Both the position numbers and the translations under genes were made by a program. Source: Gaiellasilicea sp963829845 (GTDB taxonomy: Bacteria; Actinomycetota; Thermoleophilia; Gaiellales; Gaiellaceae). From it: a stretch of 64,000 nt of DNA. A model generated the notes under the pieces. The model had not been told where the DNA came from and did not search any database. It saw nothing but the letters and a program-made list of their open reading frames with translations. Shown piece by piece: positions 54,109-62,430 of the stretch; within the stretch, counting starts at the first letter, position 1, and each line of letters opens with the position of its first letter. The stretch is from contig CAWHKD010000019.1 in assembly GCA_963829845.1 (NCBI GenBank), forward strand, positions 62,001 through 126,000. The letters run 5' to 3'.

Positions 54109-54444
54109 ACACTCTCCGCCGACCGCGGCGCGCGCGTGCTTGCAAACCTCGACTCGCTCGACGCGCGATCATTCGCCGCCTGAAGGTCGACCCTCCCGTA
54201 TCAGTCGAGCGCTGAACGGCCCGACAAGCGCCTCTGCGGGCTTTACAGCCGGTCTCTCGTTGTCGTCCTCGATGACGAGCCGATGTGGCTCAACGAGATC
54301 GCGGACGACGCCGTCGCGGCTCCTGCATCGCGACGTCGCGTCGACCAGCGCCTGGCAGCAGGGAACGCGGCCGTGGCAGCGGCCTGGCATCGACGCCGCG
54401 CACGCTTCGTCGTGTCACTGACAGCAACAGAACGGAGGTAGGAG
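54109..54444. other. Intergenic region with operator C
   Basis: No gene supported. It contains the heptamer array at 54353-54391 and, at about 54434, the ribosome site GGAGG of the next gene. Confidence 0.6.
54353..54391 (+). promoter_or_regulatory. SARP-type operator C (upstream of HdeD-like gene)
   Basis: TGGCAGC 54353-54359, TGGCAGC 54374-54380, TGGCATC 54385-54391; steps 21 and 11 bp. The cleanest copy of the array. The gene starts at 54445. Confidence 0.75.
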
Positions 54445-55068
54445 ATGGAAACGATGTTCGACCGCGCCGCGAAGATCTCGCGGACGCAGGTTACGAAGAT
54501 GCGGTGGGTGCTCGGCCTGCACGGCCTGGCGTCCGTCGTGTTCGGCGTGATGATTCTCGCCTGGCCCGGCATCAGCGTCTACGCGCTCACGATCCTGTTC
54601 GGCGCCTACACGCTCACGACGGGCATCCTCGAGTTCGGCACTGCGTTCACCACGCAGGGGAAAGAGCGCGCGTGGCTGATCCTGCGGGGCCTTCTCGGGA
54701 TCACCGTCGGCGTGCTGGTCTTCGCCTGGCCCGACATCTCGGCGCTCACGCTCCTGTACGTGATCGGCGCGTATGCCTTCGCGTTCGGGATCCTCTGCGT
54801 CGGCGCGTCGTTCCGGCTTCCGCTGGACGGTCGCGACACGGCGTCGATGATCCTGACGGGCCTCGTCGCGATCGTCTTCGGGATCGTGATCTTCGCGGAG
54901 CCGGGCGCAGGTGCGCTCGCCGTGCTCGGACTGATCGCGGCCTTCGCGCTTGTCACCGGGATCAGTGAGCTCGTCGTCTCGATCGCCGGCAAGAAGCTGC
55001 TCGAGCGGAAGCTGAAGACCTTCGCGTCACGTCGGCAGTCGCTCAAGACGCCCGAGCCGTCGCATTGA
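54445..55068 (+). CDS. HdeD-like (DUF308) membrane protein
   Basis: A 207-residue protein with six membrane helices in three pairs, the DUF308/HdeD layout: WVLGLHGLASVVFGVMILAW, ILFGAYTLTTGILEFGTAF, LILRGLLGITVGVLVFAWPD, TLLYVIGAYAFAFGILCVG, ILTGLVAIVFGIVIFAEPG, VLGLIAAFALVTGISELVVS. Each pair repeats the G-x-x-x-G-hydrophobic-WP pattern. HdeD contributes to acid resistance in E. coli. GGAGGTAGGAG precedes the ATG. Confidence 0.9.
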   Translation: METMFDRAAKISRTQVTKMRWVLGLHGLASVVFGVMILAWPGISVYALTILFGAYTLTTGILEFGTAFTTQGKERAWLILRGLLGITVGVLVFAWPDISALTLLYVIGAYAFAFGILCVGASFRLPLDGRDTASMILTGLVAIVFGIVIFAEPGAGALAVLGLIAAFALVTGISELVVSIAGKKLLERKLKTFASRRQSLKTPEPSH

Positions 55069-55623
55069 CGGTCGATCTGCTCGACCGCACGTCCTCGGAG
55101 CCGGCGAGCTACTCGCCGGCTCCGCGTGCATCTGCCGACCTGCCGCCCGTGCTCGACCGAGACGTCCGCTTCGGCGCGGCCGTCTACGGATCGTTCCTCG
55201 CCGCATCCGTGATCGGCGTCGCGTACGAGTCGGGGGCGGGCGCACGAACGATGACCGCATCGTTGCTCGGGTCGATGCTGGTCTTCTGGGCGGCGCACGT
55301 GTGGTCGGAGGCCGTCGGTGAGCGAATCGGTCTCGGCGAGGCGTTCACGTCCTCGCGATGCGCTGTTGATCGCGCGTCGGGAATGGCCGCTCGTCGAAGC
55401 TGCTGCTCTCCCGTCGATCCTGCTTGCGCTCGCATGGGCCGGAGCATGGTCTCGCGAGACCGGCGTGGGGCTGGCACTTGCAGCGGCCTTGGTGCAGGTC
55501 GTCTCGTGGGGATTCGCCGCAGGACGGCGCGCCGGAGGGAGTCGGCTCACAGCCGCAGTGCTCGCCGTGGGCGAAGGAATGCTCGCCGTCCTCCTGCTCG
55601 CCGCCGAGCGGCTCGTCCACTAG
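55065..55623 (+). CDS. Hypothetical membrane protein (one frameshift near 55360)
   Basis: About 185 residues from TTG 55065, which overlaps the HdeD stop. The first frame has AAVYGSFLAASVIGVAYESG and TMTASLLGSMLVFWAAHVWS (helices), and after one extra base the second frame continues with ALPSILLALAWAGAWSRETG and VGLALAAALVQVVSWGFAAG and a final helix before the stop. A conserved actinobacterial membrane family as far as I recall; function unknown. Co-transcribed with the HdeD-like gene. Confidence 0.65.
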
Positions 55624-55754
55624 CCGCCCACGCCCCGAAATGACCTCGGCGGCAGCAGGGGCCTGAGCAGCGGCGTGCTCGGGATGACCCGCCGGCCCAC
55701 GAAGCGACACGTCAGGGCGCTGCTGAAGCGCGACCCCGATAGGCGGCACTGCCA

Positions 55755-55772
55755 TGACTGACACGTCCGCGT
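55755..55772. terminator. Hairpin TGACACG-4-CGTGTCA
   Basis: A perfect 7-bp inverted repeat with a four-base spacer about 130 bases beyond the preceding stop. It may be a weak terminator or an operator; the 55624-55920 stretch has no supported gene. Confidence 0.4.
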
Positions 55773-55920
55773 GTCAGCGGCGCCTGATTTTCAGCGCCCT
55801 GCTCCTCGTCCTCTTCGCGAGCTCGCGGCACAGTTCGTTCGTGAAGATGGCCCGAAGGCGCAGACGCCGATCGAGCCGCCGACCTGCCCGAACGGCGTCG
55901 CGCCAGAGGTAGCGACGCTG

Positions 55921-56201
55921 AGCAGCAGGTCGTCGATCGCGTTCTGCGCCGCGAGCACGAGCACCTGCAGTTCGCCGTCGCGCTTCATCCGGTCTTCCTG
56001 ACGGCGGCCGCAGTGATGGTCGTCGGGTTCGGCCTAAGCTGGCGGCTGCGCGACGTGCCGCTGCGCGAGACGGCGGGATCGTACGCACCCGCTCGAGACG
56101 TACCGGCTGAGGCTCAAGTCGGCGGCGCTTCACGCGGAGGCAGCAGGAGCGCCGGCCCTGGCAGCGGCTTGGCAGGCGCCCCCGCGACGCTCCGGCGATG
56201 A
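55921..56201 (+). pseudogene. MFS efflux transporter C-terminal remnant
   Basis: From about 55921 one frame reads AEQQVVDRVLRREHEHLQFA then VALHPVFLTAAAVMVVGFGL and SWRLRDVPLRE, the last helix and tail of a DHA2 (EmrB/QacA-like) transporter. The preceding 13 or so helices are missing. Operator D lies inside its tail. Confidence 0.55.
56138..56176 (+). promoter_or_regulatory. SARP-type operator D (upstream of AI-2E permease)
   Basis: AGGCAGC 56138-56144, TGGCAGC 56159-56165, TGGCAGG 56170-56176; steps 21 and 11 bp. It ends 21 bases before ATG 56198, closer than the other copies. Confidence 0.65.
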
Positions 56202-57310
56202 ACCCCGCGCAGACAGAGGCTCCTGTGGCGACGACGTCGAGCGAAGGCAGCCGCCGCGAGATCGGCGTCTCGATCTCGATCCGGACGATCCTGTTGGCAG
56301 CCATCGTCGTCGCAGCCGGGGCCTCGATCGCGTCGATCAGGAGCGTCCTGCTCGTCATCTTCGTCTCTGGCTTCGGCGTCGCCGTCCTCTCGCCGTTGGC
56401 GACGGGGATGGAGCGGCGGCTGGGCTGGAGCCGGCGGGTGTGCTCGACGCTACTGGTGCTGGCGATCATGGTCGTCATCGCTGCCGGCGCGCTGGTGATG
56501 GTGCAGGCAGCGAGCGCCGCTGTGCACGACTTCAGCCACGACCTGCCGCAGATCGTCGACCGCGCCAAGCAGAGCGATCTGGGCAACGTCCTCAACAAGA
56601 GGAGCGGCTCCCTCGACACGTTGGCGAAGCACACGGGGGAGATCACGCGGGGAGCGGGCAAGGTGTCGGGCGGAGTCGCCCATGTCGGGATCTCGGCTTT
56701 CGGAGCAATCACCGTCTTCTTCTCGGTGATCTTCCTGACGCTCTTCGGGCTCATCGACGAGCCGCACCTGCGGAAATGGACCGCCGGCCTGATGCATCGC
56801 AACAAGCGAGAGCGCTACCTGCGCGTCACAGACCGGATCATCAACACGACCTCGCGCTACATGCTCGGCAACGTGGCGATTTCGTTGGTGTGCGGAACGG
56901 TCTACGGCGTCACCGCGCTGATCCTCGGGCTGCCGTACCCGCTCGCGCTGGCGGTGATCGCTGCGATCCTCGACCTCATACCAAACATCGGAGCCACGTT
57001 GGCCGGCGTCCTCATCGGAATCGTCGCGCTCTCGGTCAGCCTCGAGGCCTTGATCGTCGTCCTGATCGTGATCGTCGCCTACCAGCTGATCGAGAACTAC
57101 ATCCTGCAGCCGACGATCATCGGGAAGGCTGCCAAGATCTCCGGCTTCACCGTGCTCGCGAGCGTCCTGGCATTCGGGGCGCTCTTCGGGTTGATCGGGG
57201 CGATCATCGGCGTGCCGATCGCGGCAGCACTGCAAATCGTCGTGGAAGAGCTGACCGCCGGCAGACGTGCTCGCATCGCCGCGGCGGACGCAGCTGAGCG
57301 CACGCAGTGA
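56198..57310 (+). CDS. AI-2E family permease
   Basis: A 370-residue AI-2E (PF01594-type) membrane protein with about eight helices. Typical parts: VLLVIFVSGFGVAVLSPLA near the N-terminus, the amphipathic central domain with VDRAKQSDLGNVL, and the conserved C-terminal LALAVIAAILDLIPNIGATL, VAYQLIENYILQPTIIGKAA and GALFGLIGAIIGVPIAAALQ. Members export small molecules or act as Na+/H+ antiporters; quorum-signal export cannot be assumed. Two relatives exist in this window (remnant at 49649, start of another at 63621). Confidence 0.92.
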   Translation: MNPAQTEAPVATTSSEGSRREIGVSISIRTILLAAIVVAAGASIASIRSVLLVIFVSGFGVAVLSPLATGMERRLGWSRRVCSTLLVLAIMVVIAAGALVMVQAASAAVHDFSHDLPQIVDRAKQSDLGNVLNKRSGSLDTLAKHTGEITRGAGKVSGGVAHVGISAFGAITVFFSVIFLTLFGLIDEPHLRKWTAGLMHRNKRERYLRVTDRIINTTSRYMLGNVAISLVCGTVYGVTALILGLPYPLALAVIAAILDLIPNIGATLAGVLIGIVALSVSLEALIVVLIVIVAYQLIENYILQPTIIGKAAKISGFTVLASVLAFGALFGLIGAIIGVPIAAALQIVVEELTAGRRARIAAADAAERTQ

Positions 57311-57587
57311 CGGCGTGCGAGCGGCGCGGTTCCACGCGCGCCGGTGCGGCGAACTTGCGGCCGACGCGCTGCTGATGAGCAATGGCGTGCCTCTGCGGCC
57401 ATTTCAGGTCACGCATGAAGCCGAAGACTCGAAGCGCGCCCGGCAGCGCGCTGCCGCGGTCCGTCGAACGCTTCCACTCTGGGTTCGATGAGGATAGAGA
57501 GGAGGCGTCGTAGTCGGGACCGGGTCTAGCCATGATTGATGCCAGATGTCCGCCCAGAGGTAGCTAACAGTCTGCGGGTTACCACCA

Positions 57588-58604
57588 TTAGGGACGCTCT
57601 GAGCGGCGGCGGCCTGCGAGGAAGGCGCGGATGAGATCCGCCTGCAGCTCGCTCGGCTCGTCGCCGAGGTCCTCGCGCGCGGCCGCGAGCGTGGCCGCCT
57701 CGTCGAGCGTGCGCCCGTCCGCGACGGACTTGCTGACGAGCTGTCCCGCCCAGCGGATCTGATCGAGGAGATCGACGGCCTCTGCGCGAGGCATCACCGT
57801 GTCGGTGTGCCCCTCGACGTAGAGCTCGGCGTCGAATGCGATGACCGCGTCGAGGAGCGGGAACGCGCGCTCTGCGGTCAGGGTGCGCTCTGCTCCTCCG
57901 GCCTCTCCACCCGTCGACTCGTAGAGGGCATCGCCGAGGAAGAGCAACCGGTCTGGCGTCACGTAGATCACGGTGCTGTCGGCCGCGTGGTCGCCGCCGA
58001 CGTGCCGAACCTGGACGGTGGTGCCGCCGAGCTCGAGGTCGAGTCCATCCTCAAAGAGGGTGTTCGCCCGCGCGACCCGAACGCGACGCGGCGCGGGCAT
58101 CTCCTCCTTGATGTTCGCCGCGTGCTCTGGGCTCCGCACGCCCGCCTCGACCCGCATGTCGAGCGCCTCGTCGCTCCAGTCGGTCGCGGCAAGGTCGGCC
58201 AGGGCGATGTCCGTCAGCTGGTGCGCGATCACGGGCGCGCCCACCTCGACCGCGCCAAAGACGTGATCCCAGTCGGAGTGCGTGAGCACGACCGCAATCG
58301 GCGGCGAGACGCCCTTGGCGGCAAGCCCGTCAAGGAAGAGGCGGGCGTGTGCATCCGAGGCGCCGGCGTCGAGCATCAGAGTGGCGTGCTCGCCGACGAC
58401 AGCGCACAGCGAAGGCCGGTCGGGCTTCGCCGGGGGCAGCCAGTACACGTGGTCGCTGATCCGCTGCAAGCCGCTCACCTCGACAACGTAGTGCGTGGCC
58501 CCTTCCAGACCCGTCGCGATTGGAAGGTGGCCATTACCAGTGGAGAGGGCCAGACGGTTAAGCGTCCCTTCCGGAGTCGCTGGCTCGGGCAAGAAACCCC
58601 TCAA
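57588..58604 (-). CDS. MBL-fold metallo-hydrolase
   Basis: Up to 338 residues. The zinc motif VVLTHSDWDHVFG (HxDxDH) and further ligands in VRHVGGDHAADSTVIYVTPD and ELYVEGHTDTVMP define a metallo-beta-lactamase fold hydrolase of the glyoxalase II-like group. The true start is uncertain: the domain begins LQRISDHVYWLPPAKPDRP, so the GTG near 58472 is as likely as the longest ORF. Substrate unknown. The 57311-57587 gap shows no gene. Confidence 0.8.
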   Translation of the reverse strand: MRGFLPEPATPEGTLNRLALSTGNGHLPIATGLEGATHYVVEVSGLQRISDHVYWLPPAKPDRPSLCAVVGEHATLMLDAGASDAHARLFLDGLAAKGVSPPIAVVLTHSDWDHVFGAVEVGAPVIAHQLTDIALADLAATDWSDEALDMRVEAGVRSPEHAANIKEEMPAPRRVRVARANTLFEDGLDLELGGTTVQVRHVGGDHAADSTVIYVTPDRLLFLGDALYESTGGEAGGAERTLTAERAFPLLDAVIAFDAELYVEGHTDTVMPRAEAVDLLDQIRWAGQLVSKSVADGRTLDEAATLAAAREDLGDEPSELQADLIRAFLAGRRRSERP

Positions 58605-59091
58605 CGTCGGCGCGTGTTCTCAGCCGCACCACCGGATAGTGCGCGAGCGCATTCGGCCACTCGCGGCGGCGGCGGAAGTGCGCGCGGAACGCCCAAACGA
58701 ACAGCGACTCGCGTCCCCATATCGCTCCAAGTAGCGACTCGCGGTTCTCGTTCCAGAGTTGCTCGCGGCCACGGATGCGTCGCAGCGTTCGACGCGCAAG
58801 TCGCGGAAGCCAGACCCGGATCGGCAGGTCGAGCCAGACGACAACGTCCGCTGCACGGAGCACGAGCTCGCCGAGCTTGCGCTGGTAGGTGCCGTCGATC
58901 ACCCAGCCGTCCGAGCGCACGATCGGCTCGACCAGCGCGCGCAGCTCGTCGTTCGGCATCTCGACCCAGCCGGGGCCGTGAACGAGCGCGTCCAGCTCCA
59001 CGAACGGTACGCCGAGTCGCCGGGCGAACTCGCGCCCGAGCGTGGTCTTGCCGTTGCCGCTCGCGCTCGCGATGACGGCGATCTTGCGCAT
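58558..59091 (-). CDS. P-loop kinase-like protein (FlaR/adenylate kinase-like)
   Basis: A 177-residue P-loop NTPase. RKIAVIASASGNGKTTLGRE contains Walker A (GNGKTT), followed by GVPFVELDALVHGPGW, WVIDGTYQRKLGELVL and an Arg-rich lid (LARRTLRRIRGREQLW). This matches the group annotated as topology-modulation or adenylate-kinase-like proteins; substrate unknown. The ATG at 59091 (or GTG 59094) follows GGAGGA. It overlaps the end of the longest MBL ORF, favouring a later MBL start. Confidence 0.8.
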   Translation of the reverse strand: MRKIAVIASASGNGKTTLGREFARRLGVPFVELDALVHGPGWVEMPNDELRALVEPIVRSDGWVIDGTYQRKLGELVLRAADVVVWLDLPIRVWLPRLARRTLRRIRGREQLWNENRESLLGAIWGRESLFVWAFRAHFRRRREWPNALAHYPVVRLRTRADVEGFLARASDSGRDA

Positions 59092-59343
59092 CACCGAACG
59101 ATCCTCCCAGCAGAGCGTCCGCATTGTCTCGAGGCGACGAGATAGGCAGGAGGCAGCAATGTCAGGACCTTGGGAAGCGACCTCATGTTCGGTGTTTCAA
59201 CCTCCAATGAGGCTACGGAGCGAGTTAGCGACATGGCCAGTGTCCGCCCAGAGCGGCCGCGGCGGCGGGCGAGCGCCGCCTCCGACACCTCTTCCGTTTC
59301 CAGCGCTCCTGATCGGCCTACCAGGGGCTGGTCGTCGGAGCGC

Positions 59344-59673
59344 CTAGCGACCACGTGGGTCGAGCCGCTCGACGTACTCGCCGGCCTCACCCGACTTACG
59401 GACGACCCAGTAGGCGTCCTCCTCGGCGACGACGTCCTCGACCTCCGGCGTGTAGTGGAGCGGGAGGACGACGAACTGCTTCGGGTCCGAGCGGATGGCT
59501 TCGTACGTCCGCAGTGAGATCTGGACGCGGAAGGTACAGTCGGCGTTGGCGCACTCGCAGACGAACTCGTACGGGACATCCGGGCCGAGTTGGTGCGCCA
59601 CGGCCTCGACCCGCTCGTTCACCTCCCGGAAGAGCGCTTCGTTTTGCGCCAGCCGGCGTTCGCGCTCATCCAC
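59344..59673 (-). CDS. Small conserved actinobacterial protein
   Basis: A 109-residue protein taken from GTG 59673: DERERRLAQNEALFREVNER then VEAVAHQLG, a Cys pair in YEFVCECANADCTFRV (possible metal site, three Cys), and VVLPLHYTPEVEDVVAEEDA with YWVVRKSGEAGEYV at the end. I recall many similar short actinobacterial proteins of unknown function. The frame is open upstream but without support. Confidence 0.7.
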   Translation of the reverse strand: MDERERRLAQNEALFREVNERVEAVAHQLGPDVPYEFVCECANADCTFRVQISLRTYEAIRSDPKQFVVLPLHYTPEVEDVVAEEDAYWVVRKSGEAGEYVERLDPRGR

Positions 59674-59891
59674 GTCGGCCCAGCGTAGACGACACGGCCG
59701 GGTCTCGAACAGAGGCCGCGCCAGGCCGCGGGGGAGCGTGACCTGGCGCCAGCCCGTGCACGCGACCAGATGGGTCGCGATCCTCGAATGTCCTGTCAGT
59801 GAAGAACGCCGTCGCGCGCGGCGATCCCTCACTCTCGGGAACGATTCGACCTCGTTCCCAGGGACGATCGAGGCGTGTAGGTTCTGGCGCA

Positions 59892-60267
59892 ATGGCACCG
59901 GAGCGCCCGCAGCTCGACAAGCCCGAGGGAGACATCCCCTTCGAGCTCGGGATCGACGACATCACCGTCGGCGACGGGGCGGAGGCCACGGCCGGGACGA
60001 AGGTGTCCGTGCACTACGTCGGTGTCGCCTTCTCCACCGGCGAGGAGTTCGACGCATCCTGGAACCGCGGCCGGCCGTTCGAGTTCAAGCTCGGCAAGGG
60101 CCAGGTGATTCCCGGCTGGGATGCGGGGTGTCGAAGGAATGAGGGTCGGCGGGCGCCGCAAGCTGACGATCCCGTCCGCGATGGCCTACGGCGCCCGCGG
60201 AGCCGGCGGCGTGATCGCGCCGCACGAGCCGCTCGTGTTCGTGGTCGATCTGCTCTCGGTCGACTGA
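59892..60267 (+). CDS. FKBP-type peptidyl-prolyl isomerase (one frameshift)
   Basis: About 125 residues. KVSVHYVGVAFSTGEEFDAS, FEFKLGKGQVIPGWDAG and, after one extra G in a GGGG run near 60126, VEGMRVGGRRKLTIPSAMAY with GARGAGGVIAPHEPLVFVVD. These contain the FK506-site residues (Tyr, Phe, Asp, Val-Ile-Pro-Gly-Trp). A cytosolic proline isomerase. Start ATG 59892. The stop is directly followed by the end of the MFS gene on the other strand. Confidence 0.92.
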
Positions 60268-60268
60268 G

Positions 60269-61546
60269 CTACGGGGTCGCGGCCGCGACCGGCTCGGTCG
60301 GCTCGGCCAGGCTGACGGCTCGATCGGCGGCGGCCCCTTCGTGCCTGCTCCGGAAGAGGAACGGGACGGCGCACAGCTGGAAGATCGCGCCGAACGCGAA
60401 GGACGTCCCGTAGCTCGTCGAGTCGGCGGCCTTGCCCAGGACTGGCTGGATCACAACGCCGCCGCTCGAGCCCATCAGCGAGTCGAACGAAAGCACGGTC
60501 GCCCGCTGCTGCGACGGGATCATGTCGTTCAGGTACGCCTGGCGGATCGGCATGTTCGCCGCGAAGACGAGGCCCCAGACGACGAGCAGCGCCAGCGCCA
60601 GCCAGAACGAGCCGACGAGCGCCAGCAGCCCCAGGATCGTCGCGCTCGTGATCGCGCCCAGGATCAGCGAGGTCGTGCGCTTGTCGAACAGCGCCCGGAT
60701 CCTCGGGGCGGCGTACCCGCCGAGGATCTGCGAGCCGGCGACGATCGCCGCTGCGAGACCGGCAACCGAGTACGCGTTCGGGTCGCCGTACAGGTCGAGC
60801 AGATAGGGCTGCAGGGCATAGAACGTGTAGATGCCGACGCCGGCAGTGAACGGCGCGGCCAGCATCATCCAGCGCACCGGCGGGCTCTTCAGCCCGTACT
60901 CGAGCGACGCGTCGAAAACCGCCTTCGTCGCTTTCAGCGGGTTCTCCGACGGAGTGGGCGTGAAGCCGACGTCGTGCATCAGTCGCCACGCCACGCCGAA
61001 CATCACGAGCAGGACGAGGACGCGGAGCAGGAATGGGACTCCGAGCGAGGTCGCCTGCGCGATCACTCCGCCCGCGACCGAACCGCCGAGCATCGCGACC
61101 CCGCCGATGATCTGGCCGCGCCCGAGCACGGTCTCGAGGCCGCCTTCGTAGGCAGCGTAATGGAGCGCATCGACGAGCCACGCCTCGACCGCCCCCGAGA
61201 AGAACGTGAAGCCGAGCCCCAGCAGCATCGACACGACCGCCCACTGCCAGAAGGGCGCTTCGACGACCCAGAGCAGGTAGTAGAGAAGCGTCGAGCCCGC
61301 GAGCGTGAGTGTGCCGAGCAGGTAGGAGATCCGCCGGCCCCAGGTGTCGGCGACGATCCCCGTCGGGATCTCGAAGAGCATCATCCCGGCGGTGAAGAAG
61401 GCGTTGGCCGCGAACGCCTCCAGGTTCGAGAGCCCCGCGTCGAGCAGGAAGAGCGTGTTGATCCCCCAGATGAACGAAGCAGCGAGGGTGTTGCCGAGCA
61501 GGAGCGTGAGGTAGGTGCGCTGGATCCGCCGGGCAGCGTCGTTCAT
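60269..61546 (-). CDS. MFS transporter
   Basis: A 425-residue major-facilitator protein with 12 predicted helices. The A-like motif in the loop after helix 2 reads EIPTGIVADTWGRRISYLLG, and the second-half counterpart PRIRALFDKRTTSLILGAI is present. Probably a drug/metabolite or sugar-type permease; substrate unknown. ATG 61546. Intact, convergent with the FKBP gene. Confidence 0.9.
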   Translation of the reverse strand: MNDAARRIQRTYLTLLLGNTLAASFIWGINTLFLLDAGLSNLEAFAANAFFTAGMMLFEIPTGIVADTWGRRISYLLGTLTLAGSTLLYYLLWVVEAPFWQWAVVSMLLGLGFTFFSGAVEAWLVDALHYAAYEGGLETVLGRGQIIGGVAMLGGSVAGGVIAQATSLGVPFLLRVLVLLVMFGVAWRLMHDVGFTPTPSENPLKATKAVFDASLEYGLKSPPVRWMMLAAPFTAGVGIYTFYALQPYLLDLYGDPNAYSVAGLAAAIVAGSQILGGYAAPRIRALFDKRTTSLILGAITSATILGLLALVGSFWLALALLVVWGLVFAANMPIRQAYLNDMIPSQQRATVLSFDSLMGSSGGVVIQPVLGKAADSTSYGTSFAFGAIFQLCAVPFLFRSRHEGAAADRAVSLAEPTEPVAAATP

Positions 61547-61586
61547 CGGACTGTTCTAACGCCCGGCGGCACCGATTCCTGCCCGC

Positions 61587-61976
61587 CTACGACGCAAGGG
61601 CCGTGCGCTCGGCGTCCGTCAGGGGCCGGGCGCCGCCGCCCTTGCCGTCGATCGCGACCACCACGAGCTCGAGCTCGGTGGCCATCCGGCCGTCGGGAGC
61701 GCTCAGCGTTACCCTGGCCGTCACGCTCGTCGTCCCCAGCCGCGCGAGCTCGGCCGACCCCACCGCGACCCGGTCGGCGAGCCGCAACTCGCCGCGATAG
61801 TCGATCGTCGTCCGCCGCGCGACGTAGTCCCAGCCGGCGCCCGGATCGCGGCCGAGCTTCGCCCGGAACCAGTCGTCGAGCACCTCCTCCGCAAAGGTGA
61901 GGTAGACAGCCTGGTTGACGTGGCCGTACGAGTCGAGATCGCGCCAGCGGATCTCGATGCGCTTCTCGTGAGGCAC
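61587..61976 (-). CDS. 4HBT-type acyl-CoA thioesterase
   Basis: A 129-residue hot-dog-fold protein. KRIEIRWRDLDSYGHVNQAV contains the catalytic Asp and the HVN motif of YbgC/FcbC-type thioesterases, followed by YLTFAEEVLDDWF and TTIDYRGELRLADRVAVGS. It would hydrolyse acyl-CoA thioesters. GTG 61976 follows GGGAGGAT by six bases. Confidence 0.88.
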   Translation of the reverse strand: MPHEKRIEIRWRDLDSYGHVNQAVYLTFAEEVLDDWFRAKLGRDPGAGWDYVARRTTIDYRGELRLADRVAVGSAELARLGTTSVTARVTLSAPDGRMATELELVVVAIDGKGGGARPLTDAERTALAS

Positions 61977-62030
61977 GCCGCGATCCTCCCAGACTGTCGA
62001 TGCGAGCGGCTCCGAGTACGATCAGCGAAT

Positions 62031-62104
62031 CGGGGCGTGGCGCAGCCTGGTAGCGCGCTCGCTTTGGGAGCGAGAAGTCGCCGGTTCGAATCCGGCCGCC
62101 CCGA
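62031..62104 (+). tRNA. tRNA-Pro (TGG anticodon)
   Basis: Acceptor CGGGGCG/CGCCCCG, D arm GCGCAGCCTGGTAGCGC, anticodon stem CTCGC/GCGAG with loop TTTGGGA (TGG), T arm GCCGGTTCGAATCCGGC. CCA is not encoded. Confidence 0.95.
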
Positions 62105-62168
62105 CCTATCTGGCGCAGGATCGGCATCCGCCTACCGACGGACGCCGATCGCGCGAAAACCCCTGAAG

Positions 62169-62189
62169 GAGGCCTGCTTCGCGGGCCTC
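62169..62189 (+). terminator. Hairpin after tRNA-Pro
   Basis: GAGGCC/GGCCTC stem with a nine-base loop, 65 bases past the tRNA. Confidence 0.5.
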
Positions 62190-62209
62190 AACAGCTCGAC
62201 TCCTTGGAG

Positions 62210-62413
62210 CTAGCTGTTGCGGCGGTCGGTGCCTGAGCGGCGGTCGGTGCCGGAGCGGCGCTCCTCGGCAGCCGAGCGGGGCTCGCCGAGGCTCGAGCGC
62301 CGGTCCTCGCGGGCACGCCGGTCGCTCCCGGCTCGACGGTCGGGATCCGGGCTCGAGCCCGGCTCGGAGCCGGTGCGGAAGAGCGAGCCGAGCCAGTTGC
62401 GGAGGGCGTTCAT
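62210..62413 (-). CDS. Small Arg/Asp-rich repeat protein
   Basis: A 67-residue ORF from ATG 62413: NALRNWLGSLFRTGSEPGSS followed by a run of xDRR and ERR units (AGSDRRAREDRRSS ... SGTDRRSGTDRRNS). The amphipathic start and repeating DRR pattern look like a genuine small peripheral protein, but there is no ribosome site and low complexity makes it uncertain. Confidence 0.4.
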   Translation of the reverse strand: MNALRNWLGSLFRTGSEPGSSPDPDRRAGSDRRAREDRRSSLGEPRSAAEERRSGTDRRSGTDRRNS

Positions 62414-62430
62414 GCCCGTCAGGTTCGATC

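Noticed and set aside
48004..56176. TGGCA elements as sigma-54 promoters (TGGCAC-N5-TTGC)
   Set aside because: The second element is another TGGCA at an 11-bp step, not TTGC at -12, and actinobacteria are not known to use sigma-54.
56198..57310. Quorum-sensing autoinducer-2 exporter
   Set aside because: The AI-2E family name does not establish this role and there are no luxS or AI-2 genes in the window.
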